Source: Paraburkholderia sp. HP33-1
Lineage (GTDB): Bacteria; Pseudomonadota; Gammaproteobacteria; Burkholderiales; Burkholderiaceae
DNA: 64,000 nucleotides
Assembly (NCBI RefSeq): GCF_021390595.1
Contig: NZ_JAJEJR010000002.1
Span: 1,984,001 to 2,048,000 of the forward strand
Reading direction: 5' to 3'
Under the pieces are notes generated by a model. It did not search any database. It saw only the letters and a program-made list of their open reading frames with translations, and was not told the DNA's origin. Below, piece by piece: positions 17,816 through 25,943 of the stretch. The number at the start of each line of letters is the position of its first letter. Position 1 is the stretch's first letter. The position numbers and the translations under genes were made by a program.

Positions 17816-17825
17816 GACCAAGGTC
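17816..17825. promoter_or_regulatory. Inverted-repeat site 4 (GACCAAGGTC) between the VIT-like gene and ppk2
   Basis: A perfect 10-bp inverted repeat (GACC-AA-GGTC), 139 bp upstream of the VIT-like gene and 86 bp upstream of ppk2, could serve both. Its minus-strand flank CAATATCGTCGG resembles the plus-strand flank of site 1 (TCATATCATCCGG). Confidence 0.5.
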
Positions 17826-17910
17826 GTATGGCCCCTTTTCGCGCACCGCTTTACCTTGGGAATGGATCATTGCGAAATACCCTGGAAAGGCACGCGCTGG
17901 GGAGACGAAT

Positions 17911-18726
17911 ATGGCCAGAACAAAGTCGGAAAACGAGCCGCCCGAGGAAGAGCGGACGCTGTCGTACAAGGCGTATCGCAAGGCGCTTTTCGATCTGCAT
18001 GTCGAGCTCGTCAAGCTGCAGCAATGGGTCGTGCAAACGGGCAGCAAGATTTGCATCGTCTTCGAGGGACGCGACGGCGCGGGTAAAGGCGGCACGATCA
18101 AGGCGCTGACCGAGCGCGTCAGTCCACGCGTGTTCCGCGTGGTCGCGCTGCCTGCGCCGAGCGAACGCGAAAAGAGCCAGATGTATATCCAGCGCTACGT
18201 GCCGCACTTGCCGGCCGCGGGCGAAATCGTGATTTTCGACCGAAGCTGGTACAACCGCGCGGGTGTGGAGCGCGTGATGGGTTTCTGCTCCGAGGAGGAC
18301 GTGCGGAGCTTCTTCAAGGCCGTGCCGCTCGTCGAGCGAGCGATCGTCCACTCCGGGATCATCCTGCTCAAATACTGGCTGGAAGTCAGCCCCGAGGAAC
18401 AGACCCGCCGCCTCGAGGAGCGCATCACCGACGGTCGCAAGATCTGGAAACTGACCGAGATGGACCTGAAATCCTATAGCCGATGGTATGACTACTCGCG
18501 GGCCCGCGACGAGATGCTCGCGGCGTCGGACACCGATTTTGCTTCGTGGTACATAGCGAATTCAAACGACAAGCGTCGCGCGCGGCTGAACATCATCAGC
18601 GATATCCTGCAGAGAATTCCGTATAAGCAGCCTGCGCGCAAGAAGATTACGCTGCCGAAACGGCAAAAGGCGGACGGCTATAAGGAACCGGACCATCCGT
18701 ACAAATATGTGGCCGAGAGGTATTGA
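17911..18726 (+). CDS. ppk2: Polyphosphate kinase 2
   Basis: The 271-aa product is a one-domain PPK2: Walker A GRDGAGKGG at 53-61, the lid and substrate segment with Arg/Lys (RVVALPAPSEREKSQMY), and Walker B-like VIFDRSWYNRAG at 107-118. A further family motif is SPEEQTRRLEERITDGRKIWKLT, split across the lid helices. PPK2 enzymes transfer phosphate between polyphosphate and nucleoside diphosphates or monophosphates in the cytosol. The ATG has GGAG 7 nt upstream. It stands alone and is divergent from the VIT-like gene; polyphosphate metabolism next to the PAS two-component genes fits a starvation or low-oxygen role (inference). Confidence 0.95.
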   Translation: MARTKSENEPPEEERTLSYKAYRKALFDLHVELVKLQQWVVQTGSKICIVFEGRDGAGKGGTIKALTERVSPRVFRVVALPAPSEREKSQMYIQRYVPHLPAAGEIVIFDRSWYNRAGVERVMGFCSEEDVRSFFKAVPLVERAIVHSGIILLKYWLEVSPEEQTRRLEERITDGRKIWKLTEMDLKSYSRWYDYSRARDEMLAASDTDFASWYIANSNDKRRARLNIISDILQRIPYKQPARKKITLPKRQKADGYKEPDHPYKYVAERY

Positions 18727-18749
18727 TCGGCGCGGTGTTGCTCACCACG

Positions 18750-19502
18750 CTAGAACGACTCGTTGAACGGCCGCAGATCGATTTCCTGCGACCATGCACT
18801 GCGTCCCTGCTGATGCAGGTACCAGTACGCGTCGGCGATGTCGTCAGGATTCAGCAGGCCGTCCGGGCCGCGTTCGGCCACGTATTGCGGCGCGAACGTA
18901 CGCAGACGCTCGCCGTCGATGCCACCATCCACCACCACGTGCGCGACATGAATATTGCGCGGCCCGAACTCGCGCGCGAGGCTCTGCGTGAGCGAGCGCA
19001 AGCCGGCTTTGGCAGCAGCGAACGCGGCAAACGGCGGCCGCCCGCGCAGCGAAGCCGTGGCGCCCGTGAACAGCAGCGAACCGCGTCCGGCCGCCAGCAA
19101 CGATGGCAACGACGCTCGCGCGAACAGGAAACCGCCGAGCGTCGTGACGCGCCATGCCGTCTCGAACTGCTCGACGCTCAGTTCGAGGGTCGGCCCACGC
19201 GTTGCGCCGGCGGCGTTGAAGATCGCCACTTCGAGCGTGCCGTGCTCAGACAGTTGGCGCGCAATGGCGGCGAGCTCGCTCTCGCTCGTGACATCGCCGG
19301 GCAACGCATCGGCCTGCCCTCCGGCACGCCGGATTTCGTCGACGATCGTATCGAGCCGATCGCGCGAGCGCCCCGTCACGGCGACGCGCAGGCCCTCGCG
19401 AGCGAAACGGCGCGCGAGGGCCGCCCCTAGTCCGGCGCTCGCGCCCACCCCGGCAATCCACGCGACACGCGTGTTCGTCGCGTTTCCGGCAGCTTCAGTC
19501 AT
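18750..19502 (-). CDS. Short-chain dehydrogenase/reductase, end of the hydroxycinnamate cluster
   Basis: The 250-aa product is an SDR with an N-terminal Rossmann segment WIAGVGASAGLGAALARRF (GxxxGxG-like), the NAG-type motif as IFNAAGATRG, and catalytic-region residues with FTGATASLRGRPPFAAFAAA, where the usual YxxxK Tyr is replaced by Phe (FAAFAAAKAGL): the Lys is present but the Tyr is not. That is odd and could mean altered or no oxidoreductase activity. I chose ATG 19502 (AAGGGG upstream). It lies 93 bp after the acyl-CoA dehydrogenase; the gap contains a perfect 14-bp palindrome. The substrate is unknown. Confidence 0.85.
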   Translation of the reverse strand: MTEAAGNATNTRVAWIAGVGASAGLGAALARRFAREGLRVAVTGRSRDRLDTIVDEIRRAGGQADALPGDVTSESELAAIARQLSEHGTLEVAIFNAAGATRGPTLELSVEQFETAWRVTTLGGFLFARASLPSLLAAGRGSLLFTGATASLRGRPPFAAFAAAKAGLRSLTQSLAREFGPRNIHVAHVVVDGGIDGERLRTFAPQYVAERGPDGLLNPDDIADAYWYLHQQGRSAWSQEIDLRPFNESF

Positions 19503-19529
19503 GGCAGTCCCCTTCGGCACGATTTCATT

Positions 19530-19543
19530 GCCTAAGCTTAGGC
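19530..19543. promoter_or_regulatory. Perfect 14-bp palindrome upstream of the SDR gene
   Basis: GCCTAAGCTTAGGC is fully self-complementary and lies 27 bp upstream of the SDR start, between it and the acyl-CoA dehydrogenase gene. Its flanks TTG and CCAA extend the symmetry with one base offset. It looks like a dimeric regulator site for a promoter inside the operon. Confidence 0.45.
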
Positions 19544-19595
19544 CAACTTTACCGGGCAGCGCGAGCTTGACGATGCCCGCATACATCTTCGGAAT

Positions 19596-21380
19596 TCAGA
19601 CATACGGCAGCATTGCCTCGCAACCGGCTTCAACGAGGCTTCGGCGATAGTCAAAAGCCGCCAACGGATAGTCGAAGAAGAAGCGTCCAGTCTCCTGCTT
19701 CTCCACATAGAACGCATCGGTATCGCGTTGTGGCGTCGCGATTCGCAGCGTGCGCGCCCACGCGAACGCCAGCAGCATCCAGCCAAGCATCGCGAGATAG
19801 TCGTCCGCGACCCGGTAGGCCGTCTCCGGGTCTTGCGTCTGGCGTGTCTTGATCGCCTGTGTCGTCAGCTCGATCTTCTGCGCGAGTTCTTCGAGCTTCA
19901 CGCCGGCGGAACGAACCAGCGGATCGGACTCCCGGCACAACTCCGCTTCCGCGCGCACGTGGCGAAGCAGTACGTCCAGGGCCCGCGTACCGTCCGGCAG
20001 CACCTTCCGAACCAGCAGATCGATCGCCTGGATTTCGTTGGTGCCTTCGTACAACATCGACACACGGCTATCGCGCAACGTCTGCTCAATGCCGTACTCG
20101 TGGATGTACCCATAGCCGCCGAACACCTGCAGCGCGTTCGATGCAGCGTCGAAGCCGTTGGCCGTAAAAAACGCTTTCGCAATCGGTGTGAGCAGCGATG
20201 CGATCTGCGCGGCCTGTTCCCGCTCGGCGGCGTCGGCATGACGTGCGGCGATGTCGAGCCAATGCGCGGTCCAGTAACCGATCGCGCGCTCGCCCTCGGC
20301 GATCGCCCGCAACTCCATCAGAATCCGCCGCATGGCCGGATGGACCGCGATCGGCGAAGCCTGCCCCGGCGCGACTGTCGCACCGGGCGGCACGCTGACC
20401 GCACGCATCTGCACGCGTTCCTGCGCATAAGCATGCGCGCCTTGCCACGCGCTCTGCGCATGCCCCAGGCCTTGCATCGCGACCTGCAGGCGCGCCGCAT
20501 TCATCATGACGAACAGGCAGGCAAGGCCGCGATGCGGTTCACCAACGAGCCAACCGAATGCGCGTTCGAAACGCATCGTGCAGGTCGGGCTCCCCTTCAG
20601 GCCCATTTTCTTCTCGATGCCTTCGCAATAGACCCCATTGCGCGAGCGCCCGGCGTCGCCGCCTTCGAGCCATTCCGGCACGACGAAAAGCGAAAGCCCT
20701 TTCGTGCCGGGCGGCGCATCGGGCAACCGGGCGAGCACCAGATGAACGATGTTCTCCGTCAGATCGTGCGCGCCGCCGCTGATAAAGATCTTGCTGCCGT
20801 CGACGAAATATCCATCGGTGCCGGGTGCTTCTGTCGCACGCGAACGGATCAGGCCGACATCGCTGCCGGCCTGAGGCTCGGTCAGACACATCGTCGATAG
20901 CCACTCACCGCTCGCGACTTTCGGCAGCAACTCTCTTTTCACGCGGTCGCTGCCATACGCTTGCAAGCAGGCAGTCGCGCCGTGCGTCAGCCCGGGCGAC
21001 ATCAACCATGCATGGTTGGCTCCCGCCAGCATTTCCTGAAGCGCAACGTCGAGAAGCTGCGGCAGGCCCTGTCCGCCGTGCTCGGTATCGAGCGACAACG
21101 TCGGCCAACCCGCTTCGACGTACTGCGCGTACGACTCGCGAAAACCCGCGGGCGTCGTCACCTTGCCCGCGTCGAAATGGCATCCCTCGAGATCCGCGCT
21201 CGCGTTGAGCGGCGCGATGCGCTCCTCGACGAAACGCGCCGCCTCGTCCAGCACCTGCTGCGCCATCTGCGAGTCGAGGTCTTGCCAGTCGGGCACGTCG
21301 CGCCACCACGCAGCGGCATCGAGCCATTCGTCCATCACGAAGCGCATATCGCGCAGCGGTGCCTTATAAATCAACGTCAT
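19596..21380 (-). CDS. Acyl-CoA dehydrogenase, long (about 600 aa) type
   Basis: The 594-aa product matches the larger acyl-CoA dehydrogenase type (AcdA/DUF with C-terminal extension). Seen are CLTEPQAGSDVGLIRSRATE (FAD/substrate motif), IFISGGAHDLTENIVHLVLA, the catalytic-region segment VFGGYGYIHEYGIEQTLRDS followed by RVSMLYEGTNEIQAIDLL, and a family C-terminal helix bundle. It would oxidise an acyl-CoA and pass electrons to ETF. The ATG has AGGAAG upstream. It starts 17 bp after fcs, so its substrate may be a side-chain-saturated or otherwise non-standard phenylpropanoid-CoA; that is inference from position. Confidence 0.92.
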   Translation of the reverse strand: MTLIYKAPLRDMRFVMDEWLDAAAWWRDVPDWQDLDSQMAQQVLDEAARFVEERIAPLNASADLEGCHFDAGKVTTPAGFRESYAQYVEAGWPTLSLDTEHGGQGLPQLLDVALQEMLAGANHAWLMSPGLTHGATACLQAYGSDRVKRELLPKVASGEWLSTMCLTEPQAGSDVGLIRSRATEAPGTDGYFVDGSKIFISGGAHDLTENIVHLVLARLPDAPPGTKGLSLFVVPEWLEGGDAGRSRNGVYCEGIEKKMGLKGSPTCTMRFERAFGWLVGEPHRGLACLFVMMNAARLQVAMQGLGHAQSAWQGAHAYAQERVQMRAVSVPPGATVAPGQASPIAVHPAMRRILMELRAIAEGERAIGYWTAHWLDIAARHADAAEREQAAQIASLLTPIAKAFFTANGFDAASNALQVFGGYGYIHEYGIEQTLRDSRVSMLYEGTNEIQAIDLLVRKVLPDGTRALDVLLRHVRAEAELCRESDPLVRSAGVKLEELAQKIELTTQAIKTRQTQDPETAYRVADDYLAMLGWMLLAFAWARTLRIATPQRDTDAFYVEKQETGRFFFDYPLAAFDYRRSLVEAGCEAMLPYV

Positions 21381-21397
21381 TTCTTCCTGTTTCCGGA

Positions 21398-23278
21398 CTA
21401 GCTGCTTTTGCGCGCTTGGATGACCGTCGCGTCGGCCGCGCCGGCCGCGTGCAGCGCTTCCACGAGTGCGGCCCGGTGCTGGAGCACAGCGCGCTGATTG
21501 ATAGACCCTTTGTCGGTAATCTCACCGAGATCGAGCGACGGTGGAGCGCTCAGCAGGTGCATGCGGGCAATGAACGAGGCACTCCCCGTTGCGCTCCGAT
21601 TGAGCCGCGCCACGAGTTCACTGAAAAAATCGCGCACAGCGGCCGCGTTGAGCACGTCCTCGGTGCTGGCGTCCGCGGGCAAGCCCGCCAATGACCGGCA
21701 CGCGTCGAGCCGCGGGAAAATCATCACACCCACTTCGTCACGATTCATCCCCGTGATGACGGCATCCTGAACGTAGGGCGCCCCTTCGCTGATGATGCGC
21801 GCGCGCATCGGCCCGACGCTCACGAACGTCCCCGAGGCGAGCTTGAAGTCTTCCGCGATGCGGCCATCGAACATCAGGCCCAGTTCGGGACGTCCTGGAT
21901 CAACGAAACGCACGGCGTCGCCGGTGCGGTAGTAGCCTTCGTCGTCGAACACGCTGCTTTGAAGCGTCGGCGACGCGCGCCAGTAGCCATCCATCACGTG
22001 AGGGCCGCGAAAGCGCGCTTCGAATTTGCCATCGACGGGCGCGACCTTGGCCTGGCATCCCGGCGGCGGCAAGCCGATATAGCCGGCGCCCGATACCGGT
22101 CCTGTCGTGAACAGACAGGACGGTGCGGTCTCGGTCATACCGAGCCCTGCCATGATGCGGATGCGTTCCCCGCAATGCTCGAGCGTGACGCGTTCGAGAC
22201 GCTCCCACGCTGCCTGCGAAAGACCGGCTCCCGCGAAGAAATACATCTTCACGCGCGAGAAAAACCGCTCGCGCAGCGCCGCATCTTTTTCCAGCGCGCT
22301 GGTCAGTTCTTCCCAACCCTTCGGCACGTTGAAGTAGATGGTCGGCGCGACGTCGCGCAGATTGCGCAGCGTCTCGTCGAATTTGCCGGCCACGGGCTTG
22401 CCGTCGTCGATATAGAGCGTGCCGCCGTTGTACAGCACGATGCCGACGTTGTGGCTGCCGCCGAACGTGTGATTCCACGGCAACCAGTCGACGAGGACCG
22501 GCGGCTCGATGCCGAACTGCGGAAAGGTTTCGAGCAGCATCTGCTGGTTTGCGCACAGCATGCGATGCGTCGTCGGCACGGCTTTCGGCAGATTCGTCGA
22601 ACCGGACGTGAAGAGGAATTTCGCAATCGTGTCGCCATTCACGCGCGCGTTGGCCGCATCGACGTCGCGCGGCGTGGTGTCGAGCAGCGCATCGAAGCGC
22701 GTGACCCTGGGCGCGTCCGGTGCGGGCGCTGCGCTGACGCGTTCGACGTCACTGCCGAGCGCGGCATCGAGCGCGGTGGTGTATGGGCCGATATCGTCCG
22801 CGAAGACCAGACCGGGTTTGAGCAGTTCGAGGACATGGCGCAGCTTGCCGTAGTCGCCCGACATCAACGAATAGGCCGGCGACACCGGTGCGTAAGCGAT
22901 ACCCGCCCACATCGCGCCGAGCGCGAGCTGCATGTGTTCGACGCTGTTACCCGACAGGATCACCAACGGGCGGTCCGCGCTGAGGTCGCGATCGAGCAGC
23001 GCCTGGCCGATCGCACGCGCGCGCTCGAGCATCTGTGCATAGGTGATGCCTTGCCACGCGCCGCTCGCATCGCGTCGCGCGACGAGCAGCCGGTCGGGAT
23101 GTGCGCGTGCGCCGCTCAGCAAGCGGTCGGTAAAGCGCTCGGGAAACGGGCCCAGAGGCTCAAGTGTCTCGAGGTACCAGCAGTCGCCGCGTTTCTCGAT
23201 ACGCGATGAAGGCGCTCCGATGGCAACGCTCCGGTATCCGGCCGCCAGGGCGCTTGCGTGGCTGTGCTCCGATTCCAA
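21398..23278 (-). CDS. fcs: Feruloyl-CoA synthetase
   Basis: The 626-aa product is an AMP-forming acyl-CoA ligase with the P-loop-like FLFTSGSTNLPK at 221-232, GLGMTETAPSCLF as the adenylate motif A5, and YYRTGDAVRFVDPG as the hinge-region motif. The stretch FNVPKGWEELTSALEKD is typical of feruloyl-CoA synthetases. It activates ferulate, p-coumarate or caffeate with CoA. The start is TTG at 23278 with AGGAG 8 nt upstream; no in-frame ATG fits before core sequence. It is 114 bp after vdh and that gap contains two strong stem-loops. Confidence 0.92.
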   Translation of the reverse strand: MESEHSHASALAAGYRSVAIGAPSSRIEKRGDCWYLETLEPLGPFPERFTDRLLSGARAHPDRLLVARRDASGAWQGITYAQMLERARAIGQALLDRDLSADRPLVILSGNSVEHMQLALGAMWAGIAYAPVSPAYSLMSGDYGKLRHVLELLKPGLVFADDIGPYTTALDAALGSDVERVSAAPAPDAPRVTRFDALLDTTPRDVDAANARVNGDTIAKFLFTSGSTNLPKAVPTTHRMLCANQQMLLETFPQFGIEPPVLVDWLPWNHTFGGSHNVGIVLYNGGTLYIDDGKPVAGKFDETLRNLRDVAPTIYFNVPKGWEELTSALEKDAALRERFFSRVKMYFFAGAGLSQAAWERLERVTLEHCGERIRIMAGLGMTETAPSCLFTTGPVSGAGYIGLPPPGCQAKVAPVDGKFEARFRGPHVMDGYWRASPTLQSSVFDDEGYYRTGDAVRFVDPGRPELGLMFDGRIAEDFKLASGTFVSVGPMRARIISEGAPYVQDAVITGMNRDEVGVMIFPRLDACRSLAGLPADASTEDVLNAAAVRDFFSELVARLNRSATGSASFIARMHLLSAPPSLDLGEITDKGSINQRAVLQHRAALVEALHAAGAADATVIQARKSS

Positions 23279-23297
23279 AACTTGTCTCCTGTATGTT

Positions 23298-23333
23298 CCG
23301 TTTCTCCCGTTCCTGCGCAGCAGGGAGAAACGG
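23298..23333. terminator. 11-bp stem-loop between vdh and fcs
   Basis: CCGTTTCTCCC and GGGAGAAACGG pair perfectly around a 14-nt loop, 20 bp before the fcs TTG codon on the minus strand. On the plus strand it is followed within 6 nt by TTTTTT, so a plus-strand transcript would terminate; on the coding strand there is no T-run. It could set mRNA stability or limit antisense transcription. Confidence 0.5.
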
Positions 23334-23359
23334 CATCGCTTTTTTCATGCGAGGATGGG

Positions 23360-23382
23360 GCGGCCGCAATCGTTGCGGCCGC
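23360..23382 (-). terminator. 10-bp hairpin directly after vdh
   Basis: GCGGCCGCAA-TCG-TTGCGGCCGC is a perfect 10-bp stem with a 3-nt loop, starting 11 bp past the vdh stop codon. No T-run follows on the minus strand. It may be a partial terminator or an mRNA-protecting hairpin that lowers expression of fcs and the downstream genes relative to ech-vdh. Confidence 0.5.
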
Positions 23383-23392
23383 AAGCCGACGC

Positions 23393-24844
23393 CTAGATCG
23401 GGTAGTGACGCGGGCTCGTCTGCACCGTGATCCAGCGCAACTCGGTGAACTCGGGAATCGACGCCTTGCTGCCGAAGCGTCCATATCCGCTCGATTTCAC
23501 GCCGCCGAACGGCATCTGCGCTTCGTCGTGCACGGTCGGACCGTTGATGTGACAGATGCCCGACTCGATGCGCTTCGCGACGTTCATCGCGCGCCCGACA
23601 TCGCGGCTGAACACGGCGGCCGCCAGGCCGTACTCGCTATCGTTCGCGACCGTCAGCGCCTCTTCGTCACCGTCCACGCGCTGCACCGTCACCACGGGGC
23701 CGAACGATTCGTCGGCGTAAAGCTTCATCTCGCGCGTGACGTTTTCGACGATCACCGGCTGCATGATCGCGCCGTTCACCTCGCAACCGAGCGGCAGCTT
23801 CGCACCTTTTTCGCGGGCGTCTTCGACGAGCGCTCGGATGCGCCGCGCCGACGCCTCGCTTTCCAGCGTGCCGAGAATCGAGCCCGGCTGCGTCGGATCG
23901 CCTGCCTTCAGCGTGCGCGCTTTCGCGACGAGCTTTTCGACGAACGCATCGGCGATCTTGCGATCGACGATCACGCGCTCCGTCGACATGCAGATCTGCC
24001 CTTGATTGAAGAACGCGCCGAACGCGATACCTTCGACGGCAGCGTCGAGGTCCGCGTCGTCGAGCACGAGCACCGGTGCCTTGCCGCCCAGTTCGAGCAG
24101 CGCGGGTTTCAGATGGCGCGCCGACAGCTCGGCGACGATGCGGCCGACCCGCGTCGAACCCGTGAAATTCACGCGCTTCACGGCAGGATTGGCGACGAGG
24201 CGCTCGACGATCGCGGGCGCGTCTTCCGGCGCATGCGTGAGCACGTTCACGACGCCCTCGCCAAGACCTGCCTCGTTCAGCACTTCGCCGATCAGCGCGT
24301 GCACGCCGGGACAACCTTCCGATGCCTTGAGCACGACCGTGTTGCCGCACGCGAGCGGCATCGCCAGCGCACGCGTGGCGAGAATCACGGGCGCGTTCCA
24401 CGGCGCCATGCCAAGCACGACACCGCACGGCTGGCGCACGGCCATCGCGAGGCTGCCCGGCACGTCCGATGGAATCACCGCGCCGTCGATCTGCGTCGTC
24501 ATCGCCGCGGCTTCGCGCAGCATATTGGCCGCGAGCATCACGTTGAAGCCGTACCAGTTCGCCATCGCGCCCGTTTCGGCCGCACCGATCGCGATGAACT
24601 CGGCGGTGCGCGCGTCCATTCGGTCGGCGGCGGTGAGCAGGCGTTTGCGGCGTTCTGTCGGCGTGAGCGCCGCCCATGCCGGGAACGCGCTCGCCGCGGC
24701 AGCGACGGCTGCATCGGCGTCTTCGACAGTGGCCGCCGCGGCACGGGTGGCAACCGCGCCCGTCGCCGGATTGATGCGCTCAAAGGTCTTGCCATTCGAC
24801 GCGGCACGTTTCGCGCCGCCGATCAACAGGTTCGTTTCATGCAT
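23393..24844 (-). CDS. vdh: Vanillin (aromatic aldehyde) dehydrogenase
   Basis: The 483-aa product is an NAD(P)-dependent aldehyde dehydrogenase. Seen are GMAPWNAPVILATRALAMPL (NAD-binding), FTGSTRVG at 227-234, the catalytic Glu251 in LLELGGKAP and catalytic Cys285 in NQGQICMSTERV. The N-terminal and catalytic segments match vanillin/salicylaldehyde dehydrogenases. It oxidises vanillin (from ferulate) or 4-hydroxybenzaldehyde (from p-coumarate) to the acid. The ATG has GAGGAG 8 nt upstream; the gene begins 39 bp after ech. A very long open frame on the opposite strand (23258-25747) is a GC-driven shadow. Confidence 0.93.
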   Translation of the reverse strand: MHETNLLIGGAKRAASNGKTFERINPATGAVATRAAAATVEDADAAVAAAASAFPAWAALTPTERRKRLLTAADRMDARTAEFIAIGAAETGAMANWYGFNVMLAANMLREAAAMTTQIDGAVIPSDVPGSLAMAVRQPCGVVLGMAPWNAPVILATRALAMPLACGNTVVLKASEGCPGVHALIGEVLNEAGLGEGVVNVLTHAPEDAPAIVERLVANPAVKRVNFTGSTRVGRIVAELSARHLKPALLELGGKAPVLVLDDADLDAAVEGIAFGAFFNQGQICMSTERVIVDRKIADAFVEKLVAKARTLKAGDPTQPGSILGTLESEASARRIRALVEDAREKGAKLPLGCEVNGAIMQPVIVENVTREMKLYADESFGPVVTVQRVDGDEEALTVANDSEYGLAAAVFSRDVGRAMNVAKRIESGICHINGPTVHDEAQMPFGGVKSSGYGRFGSKASIPEFTELRWITVQTSPRHYPI

Positions 24845-24883
24845 AGGTTCGTCTCCTCGGTCCGTCCCGCTGAAGCGCGCCGC

Positions 24884-25711
24884 TTAGCGCTTGTAGGCCT
24901 GGAGGCCCGGCTTGATGCTCTTGTCGTCGAGGAACTGCTTCAAGCCCTCTTCGCGACCGCCTTCCCGATCGCGATGGTTCGCCTGGTCGAGTTTCGCGTA
25001 CAGGTAGTCTTCGTTCTGCTCCCACGTGAGTTCGCGCGAGCGCTTGAAGCCGTGCTTCGCGTTGCGCAGTACGACCGGGTTCTTGTTCAGCAGTTTCGCC
25101 GCAAGAGCGATCGTTTCCTCACGCAGTTGCGCGAGCGGCACGCTCTTGTTCACGAGGCCCATCTTCGCGGCTTGCGGACCCGTGAACGTGTCACCCGTCA
25201 TGATGTAGTACAGCGCTTCACGATGACCGACAGTATCGGCCATGGCCTTGCTCACGAGGTTGCCGGGCGGAATGCCCCAGTTGATTTCGGACAGGCCGAA
25301 CACGGCTTCGTCCGCGGCGATCGCGAGATCGCAGGCGACGAGCGGAGAGAAGCCGCCGCCGAAGCACCAGCCGTTGACCATCGCGATGGTCGGCTTCGAG
25401 TACATGCGCAGCAACTGCCATTGCCAGCGGCTCGCGTCGCGGCGAATGCGCTCCTGCAGCACGTCCGGGCCCGCATCCACTTCGCGGAAATATTCTTTCA
25501 GGTCCATGCCGGCCGTCCACGCGCTGCCTTCACCGGTCAGCACGAGAACCTGGGCGTCGGCATCGAGTTCGAGCGTCTCGAGAACGTCGATCATTTCCTT
25601 GTTCAGCGTCGGGCTCATCGCGTTGCGCTTGTCCGGACGATTGAACGTGACCCAGGCGATTCCGCCTTCCACCGTGACCTTGACCGTGTTCCAGCGTCCT
25701 TCGTAACTCAT
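24884..25711 (-). CDS. ech: p-Hydroxycinnamoyl-CoA (feruloyl-CoA) hydratase/lyase
   Basis: The 275-aa crotonase-fold enzyme contains the oxyanion-hole segments GEGSAWTAGMDLKEYF (about 61-76) and NGWCFGGGFSPLVACDLAIA (about 113-132), and catalytic Glu142 in SEINWG as in the Pseudomonas enzyme. It hydrates feruloyl-CoA and cleaves it to vanillin and acetyl-CoA, the step between Fcs and Vdh. I chose ATG 25711 (MSYEGRW), with GGAG 6 nt upstream, over earlier in-frame starts. It is the first gene of the minus-strand cluster ech-vdh-fcs-acyl-CoA dehydrogenase-SDR, read from the promoter at 25.76 kb. Confidence 0.95.
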   Translation of the reverse strand: MSYEGRWNTVKVTVEGGIAWVTFNRPDKRNAMSPTLNKEMIDVLETLELDADAQVLVLTGEGSAWTAGMDLKEYFREVDAGPDVLQERIRRDASRWQWQLLRMYSKPTIAMVNGWCFGGGFSPLVACDLAIAADEAVFGLSEINWGIPPGNLVSKAMADTVGHREALYYIMTGDTFTGPQAAKMGLVNKSVPLAQLREETIALAAKLLNKNPVVLRNAKHGFKRSRELTWEQNEDYLYAKLDQANHRDREGGREEGLKQFLDDKSIKPGLQAYKR

Positions 25712-25760
25712 CTGCATCTCCGTATCAATGCCGCCCTCGCGGCTTGAGCTCAATTTAATA

Positions 25761-25814
25761 TCAGGCGCCCTGATAAGTAAAGTACAATATACATACCTTG
25801 GTAGAAACCCCTAA
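25761..25814. promoter_or_regulatory. Conserved operator/promoter block, copy 1 (ech / amidohydrolase divergent region)
   Basis: This block holds TCAGG-CGC-CCTGA (25761-25773), then AAAGTACAATAT and GGTAGAAACCCCTAA. The same elements recur at identical spacing upstream of the MarR gene (28171-28224), 38 of 54 positions matching with no gap. TACAAT at 25783-25788 could be a -10 box for the amidohydrolase. On the other strand TTGTAC and TGATAT, 18 bp apart, could be the ech promoter, with the repeat between them. It is inferred to be the operator of the MarR-type repressor. Confidence 0.65.
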
Positions 25815-25943
25815 ACGCCTATGCCGACGACCACGAGAAAGCACGCTGCCGCTCACAGATGCCGCAAAACCTGCTGTTGACGTGCGTGCGCAATCTTCGC
25901 GCGGCCTGACCGCGTCAGCTTCAATTACACCTGGGAGACGCAA

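Noticed and set aside
23258..25747. Very long plus-strand open frame (829 codons) opposite vdh and ech
   Set aside because: Its protein is rich in Arg, His and Ala with no domain, has no ribosome site, and exactly mirrors two certain genes on the other strand; it is a product of high GC.
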